The position numbers and the translations under genes were made by a program. Shown one piece after another: positions 47,738 to 60,600 of a DNA stretch of 64,000 bases (its first letter is position 1; every line of letters starts with the position of its first letter). The DNA is from Siphonodentalium dalli (lineage: Eukaryota > Mollusca > Scaphopoda > Gadilida > Siphonodentaliidae), in the NCBI GenBank assembly GCA_032622095.1, contig CP136063.1, positions 216,955,982 to 217,019,981 of the forward strand, given 5' to 3'. The notes below the pieces were generated by a model. It made no database searches, was not told the origin of the DNA, and was given only the letters and a program-made list of their open reading frames with translations.

Positions 47738-48690
47738 TATTTACACTGGTGTAAATGTTTTCCAAAGGCCTCAGTGCTAACGTTTTAGCGTATACTGTTG
47801 GCAATATAAACATTGGGTCCAAAATTTTCTTTAAAGGTACGGTTGGCCTTGGCGGTGGGTATGCTGTGAAGATATTTCCACCCCTAAAAAACCACCACAA
47901 ACAGATAAAGAACAACAAAATGTAGACAGACTTTGTCCGTATACAGATAAGAAATATCGCATAAACAGTATGTTATTGTCATATATTTGACCATTGTTAT
48001 GTAAACAAAAGCATAAAAAGTTACTTTTCTGGTGTTTGTTTATATTATGATGGTAAACATAAAGAGCGTTCTTTGTTGGCGAATTCCTGATATGGAACTA
48101 ATAAAGAGCGTTTATGTCATTTGTGTGTGATTAGCCAGTAGCATTGTGCTGTCTTCTGTAACACAATCAAGCTCTTGCTTGGGTAAAATATAGTAGGTAT
48201 TTATGATAACATGCTGTTTACGCGATGGTCACGGTATATATGAACGAAACTGTATGCGTTTTATTGTTTTTCTGTTTACGGTGTTTGGAAAAAATATGAA
48301 TATTTTCAACAATTAAGACCTCCCGTGCCTTTAAATCTGAAAAGTTGACATTTTGGGAAACTTTTTGCACAAAAACAGCATGTCTGTCAGGCAGGGAATT
48401 CGCCTTTAAATCTTGTGTTTTCGTAACTAGTGTCAGAACCGCATAAAAAAATACTGTCATATTTTAGACCACACCAAAAAATTCAAACTTCACTACAGAG
48501 GGTTAATTCCTGTGCCAATGGCTATTTTACCTATGGGAAATCATAGAGAAGTGGTGTGATGATTTTTTTTATGCAAAAAGCACACAAGGCTATTGACCCA
48601 TCAGGGCCCAGTGCCTATTTTATTCTCTCCTATATACCCCTCCCGCATCCGATAGATGTCACTCCGAACCTTATTTACACGAGTGTAACC
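47738..48690. mobile_element. MITE M5, copy b, carrying a nested M1 MITE
   Basis: Ends 'ttacactggtgtaaa...' and '...cgagtgtaacc' match copy a, as does the body ('ctcagtgctaacgttttagc', 'gtgccaatggctattttacc', 'aaggctattgacc', 'ctctcctatata'). The M1 element at 47831-48334 interrupts it at TTAA. Confidence 0.85.
47831..48334 (+). repeat. TTAA MITE family M1, copy e, inside M5b
   Basis: Complete, from TTAAAGGTACGGTTGGCCTT to 'gacctcccgtgcctttaa'. The flanks 'aaattttct' and 'atctgaaaa' rejoin in the empty site at 46490-46510 as 'ttctTTAAatctgaaaa', with one TTAA. TTAA target duplication is therefore directly visible. Confidence 0.92.
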
Positions 48691-49338
48691 TTATGACCAT
48701 GCAACGTTTGTACTGTATTTTATTATCGTATTCATTAGCTGCATGTGATGTATCGCGAGAGAAGACGCATATAGATGATATTCCGTTTTGAATGATTGTG
48801 GGTTTTTTTTACATAACACCAGCAATGAATTAAACGATCACAGCTCATTTTAACCTCCACTTTATAAGCAGGGATAAGGTAGGTCGATAAATGCACGAAA
48901 TGTCCCTATATATTCTTTATATATGTAGAAAATAGTTACTGTTCACATTAGCGTGTGGTTTTTCTGCTCGAGTGAGATTCGGAAGACTATTTTTATGAGG
49001 CGCAAGCGAGTAGTTAATCCTCGCATCTCACAATAGGAGAAAACACTAAGCAACCCAGAACAGTTGAATGTTGTGCTATGTTCTATGCCAGTTTGCTACG
49101 ACCCAGACCACAATGATATACACGGTTAAACAAAATACGTGCTTAAAGCTGAAAAATCACAAGCCATTTCAGTTAAAATAACACACAAGGATACCAAATG
49201 ACGCAAAAATTGACGTCATGACGCAGTGCTGAGAATAGAATACCATCTTGGGAGTATAGGATAAGACGTTCGGTCTTCTATGAGTGGGGATATTATCTAT
49301 ATTTTGACGCAAAAAGTTGATGAAAATAGAATAATATT
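48691..49338. other. No gene recognised
   Basis: Nothing can be supported beyond short inverted words near 49000. Confidence 0.45.
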
Positions 49339-49528
49339 AGTTAACTGTCGGCATAACAAATATTGTAGTGGATCGACCGTAACATGGTGTGACATTGACG
49401 GCTTGGAGTTTATGCCCAATCGAGTCGCGAAGTGACGAGGTTGAACATACGCTCCAAGCCGTCAATGTCACACCATGTTACCGTCAATCCACCACAATAA
49501 CGTATATGTTCTGCCAACAGTCCTGGTA
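49339..49528. repeat. Fold-back element with 30-bp perfect inner arms
   Basis: 49379-49408 and 49452-49481 are exact reverse complements (core gtgtgacattgacggcttgg). The pairing continues imperfectly outward ('tattgtagtggatcgac' with 'gtcaatccaccacaata', 'aactgtcggca' with 'tgccaacagt'). The loop is 43 nt. Confidence 0.88.
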
Positions 49529-49885
49529 ACTCATAACAATTTAACATTTTTTTTTTCGAAGAATGATGAGCAGAAATTGCCAACATATCCTATCGCTCTC
49601 GCCCCAAAGTTGTTCAACGTAAATGACGTCATGAAAAAACCAGGCCAACCAGAGACGACGAACCAATTGTCTTGGTTTCCCTTTCTTGGCAGCTCTAGAA
49701 GTAAACATGGGATATGTTGCGCGGCTCTCTGACCAATCAAAGTCGCTGTTTCTTACTGTATGCTGAACATAATTACATTATCTGACACAACAAGACAAAG
49801 CCATACTATTGTTCCAGTTGTTTTCAATGTTCCGCACAAAATTGAGACATATGATATGTGCACTTAAACATTTCCGTTCTCATGC

Positions 49886-50071
49886 GGTACAAAGTTCCGG
49901 GAAATTGCTGCCGGCACATAGTCCCTAAAGTTAAGGAGCATTTACCAAGTTTCGTTACGGTATGAATATGGAACTTTGTTCCATAGGTGAACATAATATA
50001 TGTCCGTAATGAAATGGCACAATTGTTCCACAACCCTTAGTGCCGGCACCAATTTCCCGGAACTTTGTACC
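49886..50071. repeat. Inverted repeat, 32-bp arms
   Basis: 49886-49917 and 50040-50071 pair with one mismatch (core aaagttccgggaaattg). The loop is about 120 bp. Probably a small MITE; no flanking duplication is evident. Confidence 0.85.
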
Positions 50072-50159
50072 AATTGTTTAACAGTGTGGTTTTAATCTAA
50101 TAGAGCTAGAGGTGTAACTGGCCCAATGGGACTAAGGATAACACCGAGGTAAAAAAAGG

Positions 50160-51470
50160 GTGATAACTCATCTAAACTACGTCCAACAAATCTGGTAATG
50201 GCAAGTTCACGTGTTACCATGGTGGTAAATATCTGTACCAAGGTTCATAAAACTTTAAAACAAACTTCAGCCCAAAATTAACTCGACGGGGAAGTCGTGT
50301 GAGATTGCCAATTGTGCATCGTTTCAAAAACATTGACCAATAAATGAAGTTATACAAGCTCGGGCAAAATTACGGGTTTGCAAACTATTTCTAAGTTGGA
50401 AAAAGGGAATAACTCCACAAGGGTGCATTTACACTGCTACAGAACTGTACACAGATCTACACGCAGACTAGTGCGAACGGGTTGATATAGAAATGCACAC
50501 AGAAAGAAAACGGTATTCGTCCCTGTGAGCAAAAATCGTGTCCGCTTTTCGTCAGGGTCAACGCCGAAGCATTACGACAGGCAAATCTGTTTTGATTAAT
50601 TGTTACTCGGGCTTGGCGAATAATGTATTACAGTTTTCGTTGTCATTTCAACCCATGTATTTCGTATATTCAAGATGGACAGAGACGTGTCAACCGGGGT
50701 GAGGGGTGTCTCACCCCAACTTTGGTCAAAATTTTCAACAGTTGGAAATTTCATACCTGACAAAACATTAGTTGTAATTTCCAAACCAACAATATGTTGA
50801 AAATGATATTGTAGTTTGATTTTCAAACATTTTGGAGTATTGTTTTCTGACCAATATTTGCATAATTTCCTACCTTATATGGAAAGATTGTGCCCTGCAT
50901 GGCCCCTCCCCGTGGCCAGTCAAAACTGCTAGTTAATTTAATAAAAACGATATTGTCCTACATTTGGTCAACATTGTCATTAGAATAGTCATCAGTTGGA
51001 AATATTGCTACATTTGGTCAAATACAGGGTGTTGTAGCATGGATACCCACTCCATACCAATCCAAAATGACCACCTCCCAGATGGTGTCAAACAGGAGAC
51101 CTATATATATATATGCTGACGCGGAACATACCAAATCGCTGTTGTCTGCTGGTAGTTGATCCATTTTTATGTCTGGCCTAAATTGAAACGACTCCTAGTG
51201 AGTTGTCAATTACCAGAATACTGGTCAGCGCGCGTTCACTATTAGTCATCATGTTGTGATGACAGTGATGCACGACACGTGACTTCATACATATATGTAT
51301 ACAGATCTATACACAGTGTAAATGCACCCCAAACAAAAGTCGGACGAACTTAATAATCGCAGGTGCACAGGTCTCCATGATACTTAATATATGTGCCAAG
51401 TTTCAGAAACAATGACTGAAAAATGAGAAATACAATATCGGTTAAAGTTGCGTTCGTGGACGGACGGATC
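50160..51470 (+). repeat. Bivalve-like 'aataactcc...ggacggacgg' repeat, interrupted
   Basis: 'gataactcatctaaactacg' at 50162 and 'gggaataactccac' at 50406 resume after the insertion with 'caaaagtcggacgaac', 'gtgccaagtttcagaaac' and 'gtggacggacgg' at 51469. The family is related to 11223-11640. Confidence 0.6.
50421..51329. mobile_element. Inverted-repeat element with GGGTGCATTTACACTG ends
   Basis: 16-bp perfect terminal repeats at 50421-50436 and 51314-51329, with further similarity inside ('acacagatctacac' near 50450, 'atacagatctatac' near 51300). About 909 bp, non-coding, inserted in the repeat described at 50160-51470. The target duplication is not clear (acaa on both sides, offset by two bases). 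Confidence 0.75.
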
Positions 51471-51798
51471 TGTATTGTCTTGTGCTAAGGGCCCGGATTT
51501 TCTAAATTATATGACTGTAATACGTCATTACGTGGTTTATACAGTCCGTATACAGGCATTTAACGTATTTGTGGACCTAGTTTTATTTTTATTTCCGGGA
51601 CTGGAACTGGTTGCAACAAAAGTAAGCACAACGCCACGGGGTTTTAAATGAATAAACAATTAAATTATTTAAAGTGAAACCCCAAAGCTAAACAAATTCA
51701 CTATGTCCCAACAAATCTAGTTTGTTATTGCCAGCTATATACGAAACGCTAATCTCGCAAGTGCTTGTAAATAAAATGTTCGAACATAACAAGCCCAT

Positions 51799-52299
51799 TT
51801 AAAGGCACGTGCGGCCTTAATTGTCGAAAATATTCATATTTTTTCCAAACACCGTAAACAGAAAAACATTAAAACGCATACAGTTCCGTTCATATATCCA
51901 TGACCATCGCGTAGACAGCATGTTATCATAAAGACCTACTATATTTTACCTAAGCAAGAGCCTGAGTGTGTTACAGAAGACAGCACAATTCTACTGGCTA
52001 ATCACACACAAATGGCATAAACGCTCTTTATTAGTTCCATATCAGGTATTCACCAACAGAGAACGCTCTTTATGTTTACCATCATAATATAAACAAACAC
52101 CAGAAAAGTTACTTTTTATGCTTTTGTTTACATAACAATGGTCAAACATATGACCATAACATACTGTTTATGCGATTTTTCTTATTTGTATACGGACAAA
52201 GTCTATCTACATTTTGATGTTCTTTCTGTTTGTGGCGGTTTTTGACGGGTGGAGATATTTTCACAGGATACCCACCGCCAAGGCCAACCGTGTCTTTAA
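51799..52299 (-). repeat. TTAA MITE family M1, copy f
   Basis: Complete, from TTAAAGGCACGTGCGGCCTT to 'ggccaaccgtgtctttaa'. Confidence 0.9.
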
Positions 52300-52436
52300 A
52301 CGTGGATCAAGTCAAACAAGGCGTTTTATCCCATTACAAACTAGAACACACTTACATGCAAATGGGGGAGCGGTAATACTATGTGAAACGTCGTCAAATC
52401 AGAAAATCTCTGATAACACTCGGGTATTAAATGGGT

Positions 52437-53017
52437 ACTGTACGCCAAATGTTGTTGTTGGTTTCTATAGTCTCCGAGTCGGAGAATAAGGTAACATTTT
52501 TTTCATTATTTGAAAGTCTGTTGAGTACGAAGTAGTGTTACGGATGACAAATTTACCGGAATGCAAAAATACAAATTGTCGTTGTCGAGTAATTTTTGTA
52601 CAGTTTTCAACAAAATGAATCAAATAAAAGTTATATTATAGGCATACTAGTCCCATATAATCATTTAAGTTATTGTATCGTCGCTAGTCAGTGAGTGGCT
52701 TGAGTGTTCTCCCCGTATCATCATAATAGTTTAAGCGATCGTGTGTGCGATCGGTTTAACAATCCAGTATCCCTAAATTACTTTGTTTGATTACGGAAAT
52801 TCGTAATTTAATTTACGCCATTTTATGTCTCCAGTCATAAATTCAATTTATATCAAATTATTAACTTTTAAATTATTAAATTTTAAGATAGCCTATTAAC
52901 CTGAGCGTTTACAGAATACATCTTCGACTCAAATTACTTATGTTTCTATATATTATCGATATTAGATCGTTGTTGTCACCGGAAATTTAATGAAAATGGC
53001 GTACAGTACCCCTTTAA
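52437..53017 (-). repeat. TTAA-flanked element family M3, copy b
   Basis: Begins TTAAATGGGTACTGTACGCC and ends ggcgtacagtacccctttaa. The interior matches M3a in inverse orientation ('gactccgagtcgga', 'gagtacgaagtagtgttacg', 'attcgtaatttaatttacg'). It lacks the hairpin insertion of M3a. Confidence 0.8.
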
Positions 53018-53750
53018 TGTACACCGTTCATTCCGCTCGATTCATTAGTGATGCGTTATGTTTTCCGCCACAATTTTCTAACGCAATTACACATTTTGCC
53101 CGAAGGTTTGTTTTGTTTGTATCGGCTGTGTGCATATAAAGTTACCAATCGAACTTCATTGATCTATTTCCGGTTCGAATTGCATGGAAATATCAATGTT
53201 TCGTTCGGTATGGCCACCGAAAACAACGTAAGTACACCTATTCACATATCACTCATTGAAGTAGCTTGAATCAACATATATATGCAACTAGTAATATGTC
53301 TGGAATGAAAACTAATTTAGCGAAAATATTCTATAAACAACTCGTCCATACTCAATTTGCGCATACCCCCACTATAGTTCTAATATATATATACACATAT
53401 CGACAAGACATCTGATCACCGGATAAATGTTATATAGAGAGTAATCAATTGATTTTGATGAGTACGTGAATTAATACATGAGAGTGAGCAGAACAAACAA
53501 GGGTTTTACCAGTAGGACCGGCTACCATGCAGAATGAATTATGTCACGTATATCCTTCGAAACTAATTGATTATTCTGTTTATTACGCACTTTCCACAAC
53601 TAAAAGGCGCAAAGTCTAAAGATAATATGTGACAAAATATAGTCCCCGATCAGCTGATCACGCGCGCTCACCGGGGACGTAATTCACAGGTGTGACATTG
53701 TCACTTTTAATACACCGAGAATTCCTTATAAATTACGGCTAAGTGTGTAC
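53018..53750. other. No gene recognised
   Basis: A 73-codon plus frame at 53048-53269 has no motif. A (TA)-rich stretch lies near 53384. Confidence 0.45.
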
Positions 53751-54055
53751 TAAATTTAAATAACCAACATATTATATTGCAAATAAGTTCATATTGAACC
53801 TAAATATTCACATAGGGTCATGTTGAATCTGAAATAAGCCCATAATGAACTTTACCCGTTTTTCTGTTGAATGGCGCGGGTCACAATGAAAACACATTAC
53901 CTCGATAAATGGCTTGTACAGAACATATTGCTCAATTAGTGAAATGTTGGACTTATTTCGTTTTAATATACGTTCATATATTGATCCCATTTCGAATTCC
54001 AAATAGGTTCGTACTGAGATTATGATACAGGAGAACAGGCTTAAATAACATAGCA
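53751..54055. repeat. Dispersed repeat family M8, copy c
   Basis: Shares 'caatgaaaacacattacctc' and 'aaataagttcatattgaacc' phrases with 9290-9560. Confidence 0.45.
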
Positions 54056-54131
54056 ATTAACCCTTTCTATGCCAAAGCATCATTGATGAGTAGTTATCCC
54101 ATGGGAGATGTTCAGATAATAAGTTCGGTCT
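54056..54131 (+). repeat. M4-type element fragment
   Basis: 'aaTTAACCCTTTCTATgcc', then 'gatgagtagttatcccatggg' and 'gttcagataataagttc', as at 44459. TTAA-CCC is the canonical start of piggyBac-type elements (established knowledge); the assignment is inference. Confidence 0.55.
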
Positions 54132-54418
54132 GGCATTTCGTCATAGAAAACCATATGACGCCAGAATATGACGGTAAACCTGCATATGACACGCGTCTTT
54201 ATCAAAGCTTACGACATGTGAAGTAAAACTTCTGTAGTTCCACATGTAACTTGGCATTGATTCTCGCGAGATAATTTCAAGATTCTATTTACAGGCAAAT
54301 ATCGATAGCATCACTGTAGTTGGCACTACAAACAATTAAGTTAGATGTGGTAAATATACATTTGATGTGCATGTCACCGTTCATATTCTTGCACCATATG
54401 GTTTTCTAGGACGAAATG
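54132..54418. mobile_element. Inverted-repeat element M7, copy b
   Basis: Arms 54132-54175 and 54376-54418 pair ('catttcgtcatagaaaacca' with 'tggttttctaggacgaaatg', 'gccagaatatgac' with 'tcatattcttgc'). It lies about 260 bp past the gene B stop, matching the position of M7a relative to gene A, so the insertion is probably older than the gene duplication. Confidence 0.7.
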
Positions 54419-54679
54419 GATGCTAAGCATACCGTGCACACGTAAGAGTGTGTGAACGCACCCTTAGGCTACGTTCGCACAGCTGGTAAAATTTCCTGCC
54501 AAATCTTCATCAAATTCTTTATAGATGTGTTTATTACACAAGCAGGACGAAGCCTAACCAAACGATAGTCACGTAGAATATAGCGCTATCCTACTACAGT
54601 GAACGCCCTATATAGCCTTGGCAAATTGAATTATATCTGAATGTTTCATATGTTTTATTAAATAACACAGATTGATCAA

Positions 54680-57600
54680 TCACACATCCGTGTCCTCGTC
54701 TGATAGTTCTGGTAAGGCCATCGATTGTAACGATAACATGGCCTCCGCCAACAGCAAGCTGTCACTTGGTTCTGGACTACTTGTACTGGTGACGTCAGAT
54801 GTCGTTTCTTCTGTTGTATCATAGTTGAACACATCCATTCTATCTGCACATAAAAATAATATGATTTTTTTTTTTTTCGTCTGGAACATCAAGTTCATAT
54901 TTCTTGTTGGCCTATTAGTGTAAAATTCATTCATAACTCAGAGATCCACAATAATCAGTGTATGGACGTGAACGTGGCCATGTTATATTTAATGATAATT
55001 TGTATCCAATACTGGCTCCGTCATTTTACGTTGTCTTCAATTTGTATTCGCTTTTCATGGTATTCTAGAAGCACCCCATTGACGCGGAGTAGAAGTCATT
55101 ATTTTGCTAAATTCGTCGGTTAACATACCAACCACTCTGGGTTGTCTATATCTAGTTATGTTCAATAAATGCCCGGTGGTGAATCTAGAAACCAAGGTTT
55201 GCATGGGCACAAAGCTGTTCGGCAGAATAACATCCCGTGAAATAGTTTATGGCACTGGCCACTTTTTGGTGGTGAAATTAAGAGAGAATTGATAACGACA
55301 TATACGTTACGATTACGAAAGAAGTGGCATCCACTATTTTAAAACTGAATCTAAGTCAATGATCCAACCCACATTTTGATTAATGGTTCTACAAAACAGT
55401 TCGAAAACACCTACCAATGTTGGCGAGCCAAACAATATTTTCGGCTGAATAGCATCCTCCGAGCCAAACAACATCTTCGGCTGGATAGCCACCTCCCGAG
55501 CCAATAGTTGCATCAGCGCCACCTAAAATATTATTCAAACCGAGACTCGTTATTGAATACATGACAGAAAATAATGTGTGAAAAACTTCACCTGGTTCAT
55601 GGCATTGACTTTAATTTGTTGTGAAATGAATAGGCAATGGTACCGCATCCATAGAATGGATAACGATCCCATTGTTTAGTTAACATTACTGTTGCAGTGA
55701 TTTGTCAACAAACATTGCTGATCGCGCAGGTAACTAATTATTCAAATTTAGATGTTTTAGAATAGTTTCCCACTAATTTATCTTTTCCATTTTGCCTTTG
55801 TTTTCGTTGGACTATTGTATGTTATTGGACATTGATCGACAACGTAACTGTAGCAGTAATGTTTACACGATGCTTTTGACACGCGAGCCTTTCGCATAAT
55901 TAACGACAGATAATTATTACGAATGACTATTTGTAGTCGTAAATCTTTCAGATGGTCCAAAAACATTTTCGAGGAATTGACGACTACGAGACGACTTCGC
56001 AGAATCGACTATTAGACAATCGTGCTTGCCATTCGCAGTAATTATGTTCTTATCAGGTCATAGCCAGGCTTGGGGCAATTATTTGTGAATGTAATTACAA
56101 TTACAATTACTTCAACATTTTTCAATTACAATTACAATTCCCATTACATCTATTTCTTAAAGTAATTAATTACAATTACAATTACTTTGAAATGTAATTC
56201 AATTACAATTACACCCTAACCAATTACAATTGCAATTACATGTAATTGAGAATAAACTCAATTACCAATTACATGCAATTACTTGAAAAAAATTAATTAA
56301 TTACAGTCAATTACAATTACAAATTACAATTACCCCATCCCTGGTCATAGCTTAGCGCTTTGTGTTTGGCAAAATTCTCGCGTTTCACGACGACGAACCA
56401 TTTGAATACACTAATAGGTAAAAAGTAAGGCCATGGCGATCACAATTGAAGGACATATTCTCATAATCATTTTCAACACTGATGAGCTTAGAAACGATCG
56501 TGAACTCAATGCTATATATGATCCATTTGGGAGTTTTGTTGAAAAATCGGAAACCGTAATCGTAACAACGAATAACGATAACGAATAGAAACAATACACA
56601 TTCTAGTAACGTTGTGTCCTATTCGTAACCAGTATCTGTCGTAATTCGTTATTTTAAATGTGCCTATTAATTTACTGAAGTTCAACGAAGCATTATTTCG
56701 ATAAATAATGGGTTAACATAAGTTCCTGGATCTGTGTCATGTACATGTATGCATGGGACAGTTGGGTGATTGGAGGAGGATGATTAAGAGTGAGAAGCAT
56801 TTGTATCTATTCTGGACAGCTAACTTATTGTTCAGAGAGACTGTTTATTTAGCGGTCATTCCACGTTCAGCCTCGAAAATGTGCAGCAACCTCCAACCCA
56901 CACATGACGCAATAAATGTTTGCATATAATACAATTTGAAAGCAGCGAAAGATTTGTATATTGATAATCCGATCTGAATGTCAATCAACTTTTAGTAGGG
57001 ATTGGAATACATGTATATATTAGAGAAAACATGATAAAATTCGTGATATTCATGTTATATTATAATATACGTTTTCAAAAGCAAGACCTTCCTTTCTAGA
57101 TTACAACCAACTTCGTTTCTATACAAATCGTAGTTGTTGATCTATAAATCATTTATGTTTGTTCGAAAAACTAGTTAAACACAATGAACAAGTATTGATA
57201 CTGACAATAAGAACAGTGTTGATCTATTGTGCATGTATTTGTTGGTGATCAAGCCTTGAAATAGGGTGTCTGTCATTTGCAAAATGAGGTCCCCAGAGGG
57301 TGAATTTAGTGATGCTACCCCGCCGCATAGCGGGCTAGCATCACCAAATTCACCCTCTGTGAACCTCATTCTGCTGAGGTGTAAGCAGAATGAGGTCCCC
57401 AGAGGGTGAATTTGGTATGCTGTTGGGTCTTGCTGAATTGATATCATACTGTTAGGGCAAACGAATGTTGTTAAAAAAATGTACCGATATTTTTTCTATA
57501 ATCGTCATTTTGCGCTGTACGAAACTTACAGCATTACAAACAATAACGGTATAACATAATCAGTTTGCCCTACCATCATCATATCAATTCAGCAGGATCA

Positions 57601-60600
57601 TGGGCAATTAGCACGACCATTATCTTCCTAAAACAATTCACCCTCTGGGGACCTCATTCTGCAAATGACAGACACCCTATTTCAAGGCGTGTTGGTGATA
57701 GCTGTCTTACAGATGTTCATAACTGTTCATATATGCCCACAGCGAAGGCCTTGATTCCATTTAACGAATCGACATACACAAACCCTTGACCCATTTCTAT
57801 ACTGACTGGATACGTCCATTCAGCAATAAAATTATACATTGGAAAAGTCTATTATTCATTTGGAGGGATAATCAGATCATTCAAGTACACACAAGACAAG
57901 AATCGAAACTAAATGTGCAGAAATATTGATAACCATACGTGGTTCAGATAATAAGTTCAACAAACGGTCATATATAGTCCTTTTAATTAGGAAAAATACC
58001 CCTAGGCAAAAAAAATGCCTATGCAAAATTTTCGTCCTAGGCAAATTGCCTAGGCAGTTTTTAAAATACTTTAAAATTATGTTAGTTATATCGTGAGCAG
58101 GTGAATATCTTGAGGACACAGTCCACTACACACAGTACACAGCAAACTGCATACATTTATGATAATTGAATGTATAACTTGTCAATGTGTCTAACATATG
58201 ATACTATGTTTGATTATTACATGCATTTTAAAATGTTATATACTTGAGTTGACTTGTATCATGATTCATCACACCCACATGATCCCACATGAACATAATC
58301 CCATTTAATGCTTTCAGTGTTTTTATTTCTTGTAAATTATGTTCACATTTCTTTAATCTTTAATATTAAGGACAAAACTGATGCCATTGTGAAAACATCC
58401 AGACGATATCGCGGATCGAGATCGATAAATTCAGCGCCCAAAGAAAGTACAAACATGTACCGTACTACTAAAAGCGTGTACCGCCAAACATCCGGTCATT
58501 AGAAACGTACTATTAAATCGCGTACCGTTTTCGCCGATTCGTGGTATTGACGATGGGTGATTTTTTTCTATTTTTGCCGGCGGTCAATAAAATGTTTAGG
58601 GTCGCATGCAAAAAATAGGGTCGGTCGGGAAACCCAAACCAAAAGACTTTTTTTCTTTGGCCTGATAAGAAATGTCGACACTCACTTACAATACCTCGAA
58701 AGTTGGAAACTTCTCCCTCGGCAAAAAAAATGCCGACGCAAAATCGTAATCTCCTCGGCTCGGCCGAATGCCCTATCTCCTCGGCTCGTCCTCGGCAGTG
58801 CCGAATGCCGAGGGCTAATTAAAAGGACTGTATATATGCCGTTTGTGGAACTTATTGTCTGAATATTTCCTACTCGTCTGTGCGTATTTAGTAATGAAAG
58901 GGTTTATGTGATACGTTTATTCGGGTATTTATGTAGGTATGAACTATATATAGAGCATCGAGATGGCGGTGGACGATGGAACATTGGTACTGTACTCATC
59001 GTTTGAATCGTTAGTCTTCATCAATAAGTCTTTAGTACGATTCGCTCATCGAATGACTGCACAAGCTTACCTGTATTTTCGGGAGTTTCAACGCCATCCG
59101 TGTCAGTGTCATTATCGTTGCACGAGTTGAGATCAATGCTGAAATAATACGCAATGGGGTGTCATACATAGGAGTAAGTTTTGGGACGAATTCTATTTTG
59201 TATTACGTTAATGATCCCCCGGACTATTTTTATAATGGCTGACGTCACATGCATCTCAGTAGTGGTGACATACTATGCGTGATGTCTTATTGGGATGCAA
59301 TTTCAACCTGTCCTCCCAAAAACCAGCACATTATATGCTTATAATATAACTTGTTTTAGGTACATAATCTGCTTAGAGTCGCCTCATTTTGAGCATTTTA
59401 GTCACATTATCGACTCATAATTAGGCGATTCTAAGCAGATTAGACACAATGACACGATAGGTAAACTCACGACTGTTCAAGTGTACGCTCTTTAACACGT
59501 GTTTTCATTGTGGCCCGTGCCATAAAACGAAATAACGAGTAAGAGTCCATTATCTGCTTATTTCACATTATAGACCGATTATGTGCTTATTTCGGTGAGG
59601 ATATGTTGGCAATTTAGTGACAACTCGCTCTATTCGTCTCAGTCGCCCCGCATGCGGTTGATTTCTACTCAGCATGTATCCATATAGCAATGTCTTTTTA
59701 CGAGATATTTCACTATAGTTCGTCCAACGATCTAACCAATTGCATGGGCCCTTGGAATATTACGCTATATATATCATCGCTGATATCTCAGAACTAAACT
59801 GATGCACTCACATGCGATGTTAAGTGATATATTTATCTCAGTTCGTGGACTTTAATGAGAGACACAACATACCAAGTAAACTTGTATGTGAACATGAAAA
59901 ATATAACAACGATTGTTTCATAAGTATAATTTGCGAAAATTCGGCGATATCTTGAGAAGAATATCCGTTTCACAGCACGAGTTGTCGATTCACAGCTCAT
60001 GTTTTATTTAGCAATTTACTTATGTTCTTAATTTTCAAAAGTATTGTATCTTTGATTTAATATTCGTGCAGATGAGATGCTAAGCTTTTCTATAGAGATC
60101 ATCCCTGATATCTTAGAACTAAAATGATAAACTCACATGCGATGGTAATTGATATATTTATCTCAGTTCGTTGACATCAATGAAAGATCCAACATACCAT
60201 GTTAACTGATATGTGAACGGATGTATAATTTGCGAAAAATCGGCCATATTCTGAGAGGAATATGTTCCGTTTCCCGGAGCACGAGTTGTCGATTCACAGC
60301 TCATGTTTTCTATTTAGCAATTTATTTATGTTCTTAATTTTCAAAAGTATTGTATCTTTGATTTAATATTCGTGCTGATCATGATGAGATGCTAAGGTTT
60401 TCTATTTCTCATACGCGTATTTTCGTTTCCCAGATAACGCGAAAATCGTACTTATGTCTCTGTTTCTGTTACTCACATGTAATCGCTGTAGTAACCCGTA
60501 GTTTCAACAGTTCCAACGCCATCCATATCAGTGTCATTATCGTTGCCCGGGTTGAGATCAATGCTGAAATAATACGCAATGGAGTGTTATATATAGGACT

